Shown: positions 25,540 to 34,042 of the stretch, in pieces
Position numbering within the stretch: the first letter of the stretch is position 1
Layout of the letters: each line of letters begins with the position of its first letter
Assembly: GCA_947305245.1 (NCBI GenBank)
Contig: CAMZDG010000010.1
Coordinates: forward strand, 31,896-95,895
Direction: 5' to 3'
Length of the DNA: 64,000 bases
From: an uncultured Lachnospiraceae bacterium
Lineage (GTDB): Bacteria; Bacillota; Clostridia; Lachnospirales; Lachnospiraceae
Notes under the pieces: generated by a model
Databases searched by the model: none
Told to the model about the DNA's origin: nothing
Seen by the model: only the letters and a program-made list of their open reading frames with translations
Position numbers and translations under genes: made by a program

Positions 25540-26076
25540 CTTTCCGTTTATTTCGGTCATGCTTATGTTTCTTAACTGCTCAAAATAAGGCGCATATCTG
25601 TCATTGTGCGTTTTGATGGCGAGCTCGGAATCTACATATTCAAGTAAACCAGCGATATCAACCCATTTATACTCCGTGGTCTCGCCTTCCTGCAGCACGA
25701 CGAAATCCTTGGGACAATCCACGGTCACCAGATAGGAATAAAACATGCTGTGGCTCTTGTCCCGGAAAGTGTGGCTAATCAGCTGAAACTCCTCCGCCGT
25801 AATCCCCGTCTCTTCAAAGAGTTCGCGCTTTGCGCACGTAATGGGATCCTCTCCCGCAATTGCCGAACCGCCGGCACTTGCCTCCCAATAACCAGGATAG
25901 ACATCCTTGCTCATGTCCCGTTTTGTCAACAAATAAGTGCCGTCAACATGTCGTACCAAAATATCACAAACCATGTGATACCTGCCCTCAGGAATCACCT
26001 GATAATTTCCGTGTTTTCTCTCCCATGTCTCCCCAGTCCTTTTTCCGTCACGATCATACAAATCCCAAAGCTCCAA
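25513..26076 (-). CDS. Nudix hydrolase (IPP-isomerase-like subgroup)
   Basis: 187 residues from a TTG start at 26076, preferred because family members begin LELWDLYD and AAGGAG lies 10 bases ahead; an ATG at 26103 would add nine residues but has no ribosome binding site. The Nudix box reads GSAIAGEDPITCAKRELFEE, followed by TGI. An N-terminal WDLYDRDGKRTG resembles the Idi/YfcD-type subgroup of Nudix enzymes. The last seven residues come from repeat copy B. It overlaps the glycosyltransferase-like fragment upstream. Confidence 0.85.
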   Translation of the reverse strand: MELWDLYDRDGKRTGETWERKHGNYQVIPEGRYHMVCDILVRHVDGTYLLTKRDMSKDVYPGYWEASAGGSAIAGEDPITCAKRELFEETGITAEEFQLISHTFRDKSHSMFYSYLVTVDCPKDFVVLQEGETTEYKWVDIAGLLEYVDSELAIKTHNDRYAPYFEQLRNISMTEINGKHVNGDGSF

Positions 26077-26425
26077 TCTGCCGGTTCTCCTTTCCTTCGT
26101 CATGCCATTTCTTCATGCGCTTGTCCAAATTCCCCGTGAAAAAAAGCACCTGGTCAAAGCTTTTCACTGTTTTCCTGGCAGTGATTCCAAGCTTTTGCAC
26201 CATAGGGAAAAACGCCTTTGCGAAAAAGCCGGGCATACCCATCGGCGTTGGAACTACCAGCGCATAATTTCTGACGCCTTCGATCTCTATGAAATTCACG
26301 TCCCTGGCCATGCAAGTACGGACTTCCATTCCTGCCCTTCGTAACCCTTCCGTCAGGATCCTGCACCTGCTGCCAGGTCCCACCGTCTCTGCCATGGCCG
26401 CCATGGGTATGATCAATACCTTCAC
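26054..26425 (-). pseudogene. Truncated N-terminus of a glycosyltransferase-like protein
   Basis: 123 residues. The opening MKVLIIPMAAMAETVGPGSR and the GLRRAGMEV segment look like the first Rossmann strand and helix of a UGT/MurG-type (GT-B) glycosyltransferase. Only the first third of such a fold is present; the reading frame then runs into the start of the Nudix gene and stops. It is likely a relic produced by replacement of the 3' part. Start overlaps the stop of the Nudix gene upstream by 4 bases. Confidence 0.5.
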
Positions 26426-26916
26426 TCTTGCTCCCCTTTATCCCCACTCGGATAACTGATCTCATCGCCCCAACTCTGAATCTCTTCAAAAAATCCTTTC
26501 ACCATCATGAGCCCATAGGCCCAAAGGAACGCCCTGTCCTTTTCACTGATCTCGTTAAGGCTCATCCATAAAACTTCCTTCAAGGGAGGATTCTCCGTGG
26601 ACTCTTCGGGATCATAGCCCGTGATCGCTTCCTGATCTTCAGTAACTGAAACCTCGAAGGAATGCTCCTCGGCACCATCCTCCTTATGGATCGTGGCTAG
26701 CTTTCTCACAATCGTCCCGTCCAGACCGCACTCTTCCTTCAGCTCCCGAATCACGGCCTGTTCAGGCGTTTCTCCCTCTTCGATTCCGCCGCCGGGAACC
26801 GTGAAAAATTCACGTCCAAAGTAAAAGACTCTCTCCATCAGGATCTTTCCGTCACGGACAACGATCGCCACGGCTCTGCTTCTCCTGCGAACGTAATATT
26901 CCTGCTTCTCGTCCAT
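26422..26916 (-). CDS. Nudix hydrolase (MutT-like)
   Basis: 164 residues. N-terminal RRRSRAVAIVVRDGKILM, and a complete Nudix box GGGIEEGETPEQAVIRELKE followed by ECGL. Cytoplasmic. Probably cleaves a nucleoside diphosphate derivative. It overlaps the downstream gene at 26425 by 4 bases. It is distinct from the Nudix protein at 25513-26076 and belongs to another subgroup. Confidence 0.87.
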   Translation of the reverse strand: MDEKQEYYVRRRSRAVAIVVRDGKILMERVFYFGREFFTVPGGGIEEGETPEQAVIRELKEECGLDGTIVRKLATIHKEDGAEEHSFEVSVTEDQEAITGYDPEESTENPPLKEVLWMSLNEISEKDRAFLWAYGLMMVKGFFEEIQSWGDEISYPSGDKGEQE

Positions 26917-26928
26917 TCCTCACCCTCC

Positions 26929-27408
26929 TCATTTAAAATCCTTTTCGAGACTTGGAACGGCCAGCGTGATTGCATCCTCTCCGTATAGCTTTCTTTGGAT
27001 TTCCTTTGCTTCCTCCGAAAAGGTAATGGTATGCCAATAATCCTTCGCATTAATCTCTATGATCTTAATTGGCTTTACTTCCACCCTTGAAACCCATTCC
27101 CACTGATCAACGAGTTCAAACGTATCCGATGGCAAAACATAAATATATCCTTTTCCATTTGGATCAATGGAACCATAGTGCAAAAAACTTTTAATTCCAT
27201 CACTGTCAAATCTAAGCTTCCCTTCCGGCGAGTCCGGATACCAGCGAAACGGCATGGCAAACGGAATGACTTCGTCCATGGTCGCCGCGGCATAGATTCC
27301 CGTCTGCGCTTCCGCATCGCATTGTCCATGCGCCTGCATGGGCTTTACGACATCGAATAAATACTGGCTTCCGTGATAGACCACTTCGGGTTTCTTCTGC
27401 TGTTCCAT
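26929..27408 (-). CDS. Small protein with YHGS motif, possibly ADP-ribosyltransferase-fold
   Basis: 159 residues. It opens with VVYHGSQYLFDVVKPMQAHG, a motif seen in ADP-ribosyltransferase-like and related proteins where YHGS lines the NAD-binding cleft. Later GIYAAATMDEVIPFAMPF could be the second strand. No catalytic Glu motif is certain. It stands between a Nudix gene and the HAD-hydrolase fusion on the same strand. The assignment is tentative. Confidence 0.5.
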   Translation of the reverse strand: MEQQKKPEVVYHGSQYLFDVVKPMQAHGQCDAEAQTGIYAAATMDEVIPFAMPFRWYPDSPEGKLRFDSDGIKSFLHYGSIDPNGKGYIYVLPSDTFELVDQWEWVSRVEVKPIKIIEINAKDYWHTITFSEEAKEIQRKLYGEDAITLAVPSLEKDFK

Positions 27409-27438
27409 TTCGCCTTCCTCCTAGTTTTATAGATAAAT

Positions 27439-29007
27439 TCACAGATTTTCCTTCTGCTGTGCAATCCACCCCGTGACCCCCTTCGAAAGTCTTTCTTCCA
27501 TAGGTGATCCATCGTCAAACATCAAATTGGCATGCATCGCATTCACCAAGCAGTGCTGTCCCATTTCCACGCCGGCACAGATGGATGCAATGCCGCCGTC
27601 TCCATTTCTAACCCACTCCGGTGTATAGATAAAGCAACGCTTCATCTGCTGCAGTCTCGGAATTCGAGACTCCGCCTCCTTCGCGAAGGAATGAAATTCA
27701 TCCCGCTTGCCCAAGGCGAAAAACAGGGTCTTTCCCTTTGCATCATAGAGATCCAGCACCGGATCATCAGGCAGAGCCGTGCTTCCCACCGGGATCACGA
27801 TGTCGAAATCATCCATGTATTGATCCATCAGGCGAAGCACAAAGGTCGCTCCGGAAGAATTCCCGAGTAGTACCTTTAGTCCAACGCCCTGCGTTTTTGA
27901 CGCAATAAAATCAAGGATCATCGCATGCACGGGTTCCAGGTATTCCTTGGACCAATACCCTTGCGTACGCCCTGTTTCATCTCGCCATTCATTCGCTATG
28001 GGGATCAAAAGAAATGCCCCGCCAAGCGATCTTTGATAGCTCTCTGACGCATAAAACTCAGCTCCGGTATAATTAATGCAAAGCTCACCCACCAATGCAT
28101 TGCTGGTGCCATGCAGGAAAGAAATCATGGAAAGCTTTCCGTCGTCTGCCCATCCATGCTCCCTTGGATCATACCAGTAATATTTCATGGTCAGATCGCC
28201 ATAGGTAAACTTCCCCTCATGGAACAGAGAAAAATACTTCCCCGCTTCATAGGTCGGCGCCGTCGAAACGAAATCTCCCTTAGGGACCTCGCCATACCAG
28301 GTCGCGTAATAAACATTATCCCCGTCCTCCGTAAGCCTTACCACGTCCATAGGTTTCTCTGCCTTTGTATATCCTGGCTTACGGTCAATATACCCTTCCG
28401 AGACGCCGTCCGCATACCAAGTGGCCTGCACGGGATGCATGCCGATCTCTCCCGCTGCCTCAAGCTCCCCCGAGCCGCCGTCTCCCACGTAAAGGCATTC
28501 CTTCGCCTCAAGGCCTAGCTCTTTAAGGCACCGCGCATAAATCTCCTTGTCCGGCTTGCAGACATGCTGTTCATAAGAGAGCATTGCCGCATCGAAATAG
28601 GGAAAAAGCGCGCTTTCCCTGATCTGCACCGCTTCCTCCGAGAAGCAATTGCTGATAAGTCCGATCTTGATCCCCTTTTCCTTTAACTCATCCAGCATCA
28701 GGAAAATCTCGGGATAGATATATTCTTGCTGAAAGGCTCGGCTCTTTGAATCCACGCGCTTTTGATAGATTTTCTCTAAAAGTTCGTCCGAATAACGACC
28801 CAACTCTTTTAGCGTGTCAGTCAGGGCTTCCTTCGACGTGATCTCTCCCTTGGTCCTGGCATCTTCCGTTTTCCTCCAGACCTTCCGGAACTCTTCAGGC
28901 GTCACTCCCGCATCCAAGGCCATGTCGCCGCTGAAATAATGCTCACAGCCCACTCCAAAAAGCGTTACTAATGTTGAATACATGTCGAAAATCACTGCCT
29001 TGATCAT
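27439..29007 (-). CDS. HAD hydrolase fused to an alpha/beta hydrolase
   Basis: 522 residues. Residues 1-210 are a complete HAD phosphatase: FDMYSTLV with Asp8, GLISNC (116-121), Lys151 in CKPDKEIY, and YVGDGGSGELEAA (173-185). Residues about 230-522 form an alpha/beta hydrolase: an oxyanion-region SFLHGTSN (297-303), nucleophile elbow GNSSGA with Ser384, and a likely catalytic His485 in GQHCLVNAMH. The HAD half is clearly homologous to the HAD half of the protein at 34413-35912, which instead carries a GNAT domain. Confidence 0.82.
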   Translation of the reverse strand: MIKAVIFDMYSTLVTLFGVGCEHYFSGDMALDAGVTPEEFRKVWRKTEDARTKGEITSKEALTDTLKELGRYSDELLEKIYQKRVDSKSRAFQQEYIYPEIFLMLDELKEKGIKIGLISNCFSEEAVQIRESALFPYFDAAMLSYEQHVCKPDKEIYARCLKELGLEAKECLYVGDGGSGELEAAGEIGMHPVQATWYADGVSEGYIDRKPGYTKAEKPMDVVRLTEDGDNVYYATWYGEVPKGDFVSTAPTYEAGKYFSLFHEGKFTYGDLTMKYYWYDPREHGWADDGKLSMISFLHGTSNALVGELCINYTGAEFYASESYQRSLGGAFLLIPIANEWRDETGRTQGYWSKEYLEPVHAMILDFIASKTQGVGLKVLLGNSSGATFVLRLMDQYMDDFDIVIPVGSTALPDDPVLDLYDAKGKTLFFALGKRDEFHSFAKEAESRIPRLQQMKRCFIYTPEWVRNGDGGIASICAGVEMGQHCLVNAMHANLMFDDGSPMEERLSKGVTGWIAQQKENL

Positions 29008-29074
29008 GCCGTCCTCCTCTTTTCGTCGTTATTCACTTCGCCGTTATCTTTTCGCCGTTATCTTTTTCATGAAG

Positions 29075-29659
29075 TCACAATTCCCGTGCCACCTGCTCCC
29101 GAAGCTCCGAAAATGGAATGAACTGCTTCGGCGGGCACTCATGCGCCGTGAGGAACTTCTCCATATCGATCAGGTCATACCATCTTCCAAACTTGTTTCC
29201 GCAGCCGTGATATCTTCCCACGGTCTGATAGCCGATCGCTTCATGAAAACGCTCGCTGTTCCTGTTTAGGTACTCGTCCTCTTCCTCCATCGGAACCGCA
29301 ACGACGGCGTACACGTTCGTCACGTTCTGCCTCCGAAGGATGTCCTCGAGCTTTTCATAAAACAGCCTTCCGAGTCCCTTCCCGTGATGCGCCTCGTCAA
29401 TATAGATCGACGCTTCCGCTGCCCACTGGAACGCAGCCCTGGGATGAAATCTTCCGGCGTAGACGAAGCCTACGATCCTGCCATCCTCCTCCGCCACCAG
29501 ATAGGGATACTGGGGCAGGGTGTTTCGGATCCGCCCGCGAAACTCCTCCAACGAAGGCACCTCATACTCGAACGAGACCGCCGTATTTTTTACGTAATAT
29601 GCATAGATGGAAAGGATCGCCTCCGCATCCTCTTCCCTGGCTATTCTAAGCTTGATCAT
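29075..29659 (-). CDS. GNAT acetyltransferase of the phosphinothricin-acetyltransferase type
   Basis: 194 residues. PAT-like features: IAREEDAEAILSIYAYYVKN at the N-terminus, VGFVYAGRFHPRAAFQW, and the acetyl-CoA loop HHGKGLGRLFYEKL, followed by GYQTVGRYHGCGNKFGRWYD near the end. PAT relatives acetylate phosphinothricin, methionine sulfone or similar amino-acid analogues. Its ribosome binding site lies just behind repeat copy C. Confidence 0.85.
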   Translation of the reverse strand: MIKLRIAREEDAEAILSIYAYYVKNTAVSFEYEVPSLEEFRGRIRNTLPQYPYLVAEEDGRIVGFVYAGRFHPRAAFQWAAEASIYIDEAHHGKGLGRLFYEKLEDILRRQNVTNVYAVVAVPMEEEDEYLNRNSERFHEAIGYQTVGRYHGCGNKFGRWYDLIDMEKFLTAHECPPKQFIPFSELREQVAREL

Positions 29660-29678
29660 CTCTTCCTTCTTCCTTCCG

Positions 29679-29705
29679 CGTCAATGGAAATCGTCCTTGT
29701 TGACG
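29679..29705 (+). repeat. Palindromic junction repeat, copy C (diverged)
   Basis: 27 bp with arms CGTCAA and TTGACG. The inner part has drifted (TGGAAATCGTCCTTG); about 17 of 24 bases match copy A. One base separates it from the stop codon of the metallo-beta-lactamase-fold gene (29707). Confidence 0.65.
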
Positions 29706-29706
29706 T

Positions 29707-30597
29707 TTATTTTTCTAATAGGACGGATTGTTTCTCCTGCGCAGGTCCAAAAATCTGAGACGGCACATAACTCATGTTAAAGCGCTTTCCGTCCACGCGC
29801 GCATATTCTCCCGGTTTTTTCGCTGCCGCATAGAATACGGGCGTCCCCATCATCCCGGTTCTCTCGCACTTATCATCCGTACCTGCAACGACCTTCGCCA
29901 CCGACTCGATCGCCTCGTCAATAATAGATGTTTCCATGACTTCGTGACCGCCATACATCATATCAAACTCAGATTGGCGTTCCTTTAGGTGCATGAGATT
30001 TTTCAAGTAAACGGCAACGGGAAGCGAATTGGGAAATTCCAACAGCGTGTTGCTGTTACAAGCATCGCCGCAGTAACAAAGCCTACTTTTGTGATCGATC
30101 AACACAATGGAACCTGCCGTGTGTCCGCCACACCACAAAACCTCAATCTTCCTATCTCCCAGGTCAAACTCATCCCCGTCATACAGAGGAAATATCTTGA
30201 TGGGATCCCAGTCTGCAAAATTGTCATCCAAAACCATCTGCTCCCGAAAACCCTCCGGTGCCATCTGCTTCGCAAATTCAAAAACCTGCTCTTTCTTAAG
30301 CCCGACGCACTCCTGGAAAAATCCAATGTCACGATGATGTAAAAAGCAGTGATCAAAATGGAAATTGCCGCCAATATGATCTGAATGGGCATGCGTGTTG
30401 ACAACCTTGATCGGCTTATTCGTCAGTGTCTCGCAAAAGGCCTTCAGATTACCAATCCCGATGATGGAATCAATGAGCAGCGCATAATCCGCCCCCTCAA
30501 TGAGATAACAGATCGCAGGCGTCGATCCCCCGATATTCTTGATCATCCAACTCTTTTCCGCAATTTCCTCTGCGTAAAAATACGTTAACCTCTCCAT
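29707..30597 (-). CDS. MBL-fold metallohydrolase
   Basis: 296 residues. The zinc-binding motif is THAHSDHIGG (His69, His71, Asp73, His74). Further ligands are likely in WCGGHTAGSIVLID and in the later GGHEVMET. The protein is cytoplasmic and of the glyoxalase-II-like subgroup (no RNase extension). Substrate unknown. It is the first in coordinates of a three-gene stretch (this, a nucleotidase, an S51 peptidase) bounded by repeats C and D. Confidence 0.87.
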   Translation of the reverse strand: MERLTYFYAEEIAEKSWMIKNIGGSTPAICYLIEGADYALLIDSIIGIGNLKAFCETLTNKPIKVVNTHAHSDHIGGNFHFDHCFLHHRDIGFFQECVGLKKEQVFEFAKQMAPEGFREQMVLDDNFADWDPIKIFPLYDGDEFDLGDRKIEVLWCGGHTAGSIVLIDHKSRLCYCGDACNSNTLLEFPNSLPVAVYLKNLMHLKERQSEFDMMYGGHEVMETSIIDEAIESVAKVVAGTDDKCERTGMMGTPVFYAAAKKPGEYARVDGKRFNMSYVPSQIFGPAQEKQSVLLEK

Positions 30598-30616
30598 GTC
30601 TTACCTCCAATTATTA

Positions 30617-31225
30617 TTATGACCTTTCCCACGCAATTGCCTTCCTGATGCCTTCCCAATCATACAGTCTTTCATAATTTTCGTTAGGAAATTCGGCTTC
30701 CCGGTTCCAGGGCCTGTCAAAAACCTTGACCTTAAGGTTCGGCAAATGGTCAAAAAACTTGAACGCGGAAGGCGAATCCTCAACAGCAAAGTCAAATTTC
30801 ATCTGATAGTAATCCTCAAGCTCCAGACTGAAACCACTGTCCTTCAAAAAATTTTCACGTCCATATTTATTCAGGCAAAACAGTTTCACGTCCTGTAACC
30901 CATGCCTGTCCAGCCATGCGCGGGATGGTTCATAAGAACCAAATGGGCGGCCCGTAATGATCGACACGTCATGACCCCTTTGGATCCACTCATTGATCAC
31001 TGCGGATGCCCCCGGCGTCTCCTCATAGGAAAGGAGCACCTCTGGCTCATGCCCCTTGAAAAGCAGCTGATCATATTGCTCCTCCGTCAGGTCAAAGGCC
31101 TTCTGGAGATTGAAATACCGCATCTTTTCATAAGGCACGTCCTTTCCGAACATCTCCAGAACCAGCTTGGAGAAAGCCCTTGCAGTCTCACACAGACAGT
31201 CATCAAAATCAACGTATATTTTCAT
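30617..31225 (-). CDS. 5'(3')-deoxyribonucleotidase-like HAD protein (NT5C family)
   Basis: 202 residues. The N-terminal motif VDFDDCLCET has Asp6 and Asp8 as nucleophile and acid/base; SIITGRPFG is motif II; and FAVEDSPSAFKFF is the motif IV region. This matches the NT5C family, which dephosphorylates deoxyribonucleoside monophosphates. Other NT5C-like bacterial proteins act on other phosphomonoesters. Twenty bases upstream of the metallohydrolase gene start, so likely in the same transcript. Confidence 0.82.
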   Translation of the reverse strand: MKIYVDFDDCLCETARAFSKLVLEMFGKDVPYEKMRYFNLQKAFDLTEEQYDQLLFKGHEPEVLLSYEETPGASAVINEWIQRGHDVSIITGRPFGSYEPSRAWLDRHGLQDVKLFCLNKYGRENFLKDSGFSLELEDYYQMKFDFAVEDSPSAFKFFDHLPNLKVKVFDRPWNREAEFPNENYERLYDWEGIRKAIAWERS

Positions 31226-31285
31226 TTCGCTTCTCCCTTGCCGTCCGTATCATATAAAACCATCCTACCGCTTTTCATCCGAAAG

Positions 31286-32026
31286 TCAGTCTAAAACAAT
31301 CGACTCCCCATTCTGACAGATCTGCTCCATCTTTCCATCCTTGATGCGATAAGCCTCTCCAAATAAGGTGTGTTTCCCATTCTCATCAACTATAATAAAG
31401 GTCCCATTATTCATGGCGATAATTTCATGAACCTTGCTGTCCTCAAAGGCAATGTCCTCCACCACGCGCATGCCGTCCAGCCAATCCTCCCTAAGGACCT
31501 CAAAATGCGGGAAAATATTGACATTTGTAAGTGCCAGTCCCGGGATCCAGCGCTTGTAATTCGGATCCAGTGCTTCCCCGTCTAGTTCCGGGCTGGCATA
31601 AACCATTCCCGCACAGTTCATGGAACCCGCACTGTAGGCGATCACAATGCCCTGAAAGCCCGCCAGCTTTTCCTTTAATCCGATCTTTTGAAAGAACGCA
31701 TTTTGCGTCGGAACATGCCCGCCTGAGAGTAATACGACATCCATCTCACCCATACGATCAGCCAGATTCTCTTTCCTGTCATCACATATATCCACAAAAG
31801 AAACGCTCAGTCCGCTCATGGGAAATGCTTCTCGCAGGCACCGAAGGATCGAATCATTTCTTTCATACTCTGCCGGCGAGGCTGAAATGATCAAAACCTT
31901 CGCATTCTCCACCCAATCCTGTTTCAAAAAATAAGTAAATCCGTTGAACGGAAGTAGGGGTGCAGGCTTACGTATTCCGTCTACCTTGACGTCACCGCCG
32001 ATAGCACTCGTTAAATATAGTTTCAT
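31286..32026 (-). CDS. Peptidase S51-family protein (PepE / cyanophycinase-like)
   Basis: 246 residues starting at ATG 32026 behind AAGGAGG. The nucleophile elbow is AYSAGSMNC with Ser132. A preceding VVLLSGGHVPTQN matches the family's GGN-type strand. Members are dipeptidase E (alpha-aspartyl dipeptides) and cyanophycinase. The His of the triad is likely in NIFPHFEV. It sits just downstream of repeat copy D, which occupies most of the gap to the next gene. Confidence 0.85.
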   Translation of the reverse strand: MKLYLTSAIGGDVKVDGIRKPAPLLPFNGFTYFLKQDWVENAKVLIISASPAEYERNDSILRCLREAFPMSGLSVSFVDICDDRKENLADRMGEMDVVLLSGGHVPTQNAFFQKIGLKEKLAGFQGIVIAYSAGSMNCAGMVYASPELDGEALDPNYKRWIPGLALTNVNIFPHFEVLREDWLDGMRVVEDIAFEDSKVHEIIAMNNGTFIIVDENGKHTLFGEAYRIKDGKMEQICQNGESIVLD

Positions 32027-32041
32027 GATTTTCCTCCTTAC

Positions 32042-32074
32042 ACGTGCCAAAGGGGACGGTTCTTTCTGACACGT
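32042..32074 (-). repeat. Palindromic junction repeat, copy D
   Basis: 33 bp in the opposite orientation to copies A-C, with arms ACGTGCCA and TGACACGT around AAGGGGACGGTTCTTTC. It lies one base from the stop codon (32076-32078) of the beta-helix lipoprotein and just ahead of the AAGGAGG of the S51 gene. Confidence 0.9.
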
Positions 32075-32075
32075 T

Positions 32076-33347
32076 TTAATGATTTTCTGAGATTGTATTG
32101 TCAGATGAGTTATCCTCATAAATCCTGCTGCCGTTTATCTTATTGTTCTTGATCACATTGTTATGACACTGATCAAGATACATGGCAAATCCATCCGTTA
32201 TGTTCAAAATAGTATTATTCTCGATCGTCCACCCATCTGCGTATAACAGAGCAATCCCATGCCAGGTTGGAGAATCTATCACATTATCCTTGCAGATCAC
32301 GTTCCAAGGCCCTCTGTTATCCTCTTCCGACTGAAGTCTGGAGCCGCTTCCAATCGCCGCGCCACATCTGTAAAAATAATTGCTGCTCACGTAAATATTC
32401 TCGCTCGGATAAGTGATAAAGACTCCGCCGGCGCCCTGCGTATGATTTCTGATATCATTTCCGCTGATGATGACATTACTGTTCGGCTTGTCATCTTCCG
32501 GCGCATTATAGAGCGAGATGGGCTCGCTCCACTCCCACTCCTGACCGTCAATAAAATTATTACAAAGGAATCCGTTCGTGATAAACCCAGGCATGACAAC
32601 GATCGAGCAGTCGGAATTTAGAAAGTCACAATAAAAAATCTTGAGTCCTTCCGCCTGCCCCACAATGTTCACGTTTCCGCTGTTGTTGTTCTGAAAGCGG
32701 CAACCGAAGACGGATGCATTCGCACAATCCTCGATCCGAAGCTGCAGTACGCCTACCGAAAGATTTCCCGCGACCTTCTTATTGTTCCCATCAAAGGTAA
32801 TGTTTCTGACCACGCAGTTATTACAGTGATAAAGCCCTACCGCAATGTCCCATTTCTCTTCTCCGACGGCATCCTCCGCCGTCATAAAGATGGTTTTCTC
32901 GCCCGCGCCGCAGATTTTGACATTGTCAGTATTCCATATCTTCACATTCTTTACGAAATACCTTCCTTCCGGAAAATACAGGTACTTTCCTTTTTCGGCG
33001 GCATCATAAATGGCCTTGATGATTTCTTCAGAAAAGTCCTTGTCTGAATTCGCCTCCACGCCATACTCTAAAACACTGACGTAATCCGTCGGATCCACTC
33101 TCTTCGTAGCACTCTTCATGCCGGCGAAAGTATAATCATACATCGTGTCCGTAAAATCTTCCTCGGCATCGTCGTTTGCAACACTGTATGCATTATTTTC
33201 CGTAGCATTCTCCGCAGAGTTTACGGCATTACTTTCTTCCTTCTGATTTGGCAAAGCCTTGCTTGTTTCCTGTTTATTTTCGAGCCTGCCACATCCCACA
33301 AGGCATACGAGAATACCGAATAACACGATTCGAAATAATCGTTTCAT
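32076..33347 (-). CDS. Right-handed beta-helix lipoprotein (pectate-lyase-like fold)
   Basis: 423 residues from ATG 33347. A signal peptide with lipobox LVGC (Cys20) and an Asn/Ser/Glu-rich linker come first. Then the Pectate_lyase_3 start (DYVSVLEYGVEANS, YLYFPEGRYFVKN) leads into many beta-helix coils with repeated asparagine-rich turns (NNNSGNVNIVG, NVIISGNDI, NTILNITDGF, NNVIKNNKING). Such proteins bind or cleave polysaccharides at the cell surface. It is a single gene flanked on both sides by palindromic repeats (D and E) in opposite orientations. Confidence 0.85.
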   Translation of the reverse strand: MKRLFRIVLFGILVCLVGCGRLENKQETSKALPNQKEESNAVNSAENATENNAYSVANDDAEEDFTDTMYDYTFAGMKSATKRVDPTDYVSVLEYGVEANSDKDFSEEIIKAIYDAAEKGKYLYFPEGRYFVKNVKIWNTDNVKICGAGEKTIFMTAEDAVGEEKWDIAVGLYHCNNCVVRNITFDGNNKKVAGNLSVGVLQLRIEDCANASVFGCRFQNNNSGNVNIVGQAEGLKIFYCDFLNSDCSIVVMPGFITNGFLCNNFIDGQEWEWSEPISLYNAPEDDKPNSNVIISGNDIRNHTQGAGGVFITYPSENIYVSSNYFYRCGAAIGSGSRLQSEEDNRGPWNVICKDNVIDSPTWHGIALLYADGWTIENNTILNITDGFAMYLDQCHNNVIKNNKINGSRIYEDNSSDNTISENH

Positions 33348-33370
33348 GAATGTTTTCCCTCTATCCATTC

Positions 33371-33403
33371 ACATGTCAAAAGAACCGTCCCCTTTGTCAC
33401 ACT
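33371..33403 (+). repeat. Palindromic junction repeat, copy E
   Basis: ATGTCAAAAGAACCGTCCCC followed by TTTGTCACAC, so one arm has a small change relative to TTTGACAC. It lies 23 bp upstream of the beta-helix gene start, and 78 bp after the stop of the GNAT gene at 33481. Confidence 0.85.
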
Positions 33404-33480
33404 CTTACCTCAAATTACTTATTCGGTTTTCGCATACTATAACTCAACTGCATTCTCTTGCGCGCTCTTGCCATGCAACG

Positions 33481-33966
33481 TTACATATGTTTCCGCATTT
33501 TTACGCAGTCGAACACGCCGCTCTCATACACTTCTTCGCTTACTTTTGTAAACCCAAGCTTCTCATAAAACCCCACGGCTACCACGCGGCTGTCCACCTC
33601 GATTTCTTTATAACCAAGCTCGGCAATCCAATGCTCCGCTTCACGCACGACCCTTTCTCCCAAATGCTTCCCTCGATACTCCGGAAGGACCACGACTCGT
33701 CCAATGGTCACCTTTTCCTCTGCCACTTCATAAAACCGACAAGTCGCGACCGGATAACCGCCGTCAAGCAACAGTATATATTTGGTTCCCTCGCAGTCAT
33801 GCTCATCAAACTCGTCCCTTAAGGAAATATGGTGCTGACGATTCATTCCCTGAATCCTTACGCTATATGCTCCCGCGCGCTGCCATTCCTCCTGCGCGCG
33901 CATCACTTCCAATGCTTCCAGCATCGCCTCAAAGCTCCTTCTTACGCCATAATTATGTTCTTCCAT
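33481..33966 (-). CDS. GNAT-family N-acetyltransferase, ElaA-like
   Basis: 161 residues. A helical N-terminal extension (about 1-40, SFEAMLEALEVMRAQEEW) precedes the GNAT core: YPVATCRFYEV, TIGRVVVLPEYRGKHLGERV (acetyl-CoA loop RGKHLG) and VAVGFYEKLGFTKVSEEVYE. This resembles ElaA/YjcF-type proteins. Substrate unknown. Confidence 0.83.
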   Translation of the reverse strand: MEEHNYGVRRSFEAMLEALEVMRAQEEWQRAGAYSVRIQGMNRQHHISLRDEFDEHDCEGTKYILLLDGGYPVATCRFYEVAEEKVTIGRVVVLPEYRGKHLGERVVREAEHWIAELGYKEIEVDSRVVAVGFYEKLGFTKVSEEVYESGVFDCVKMRKHM

Positions 33967-33983
33967 GCGTCTTCGCCCAAAAC

Positions 33984-34042
33984 TTACACTTTTCTTCTGC
34001 GGATGCCGCAGCTTTTACGCTTGTCTTCTGCGTATGCCGCAG
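33984..34042. repeat. Short tandem repeat between two acetyltransferase genes
   Basis: Two 28-bp units (33984-34011 and 34015-34042; period 31 bp) differ at about three positions. Each contains a TTCTGCGnATGCCGCAG segment, in which CTGCGG/CCGCAG can pair. The stop codon of the gene at 34015 is the first triplet of the second unit, so the duplication has rewritten the C-terminal codons. Confidence 0.65.
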
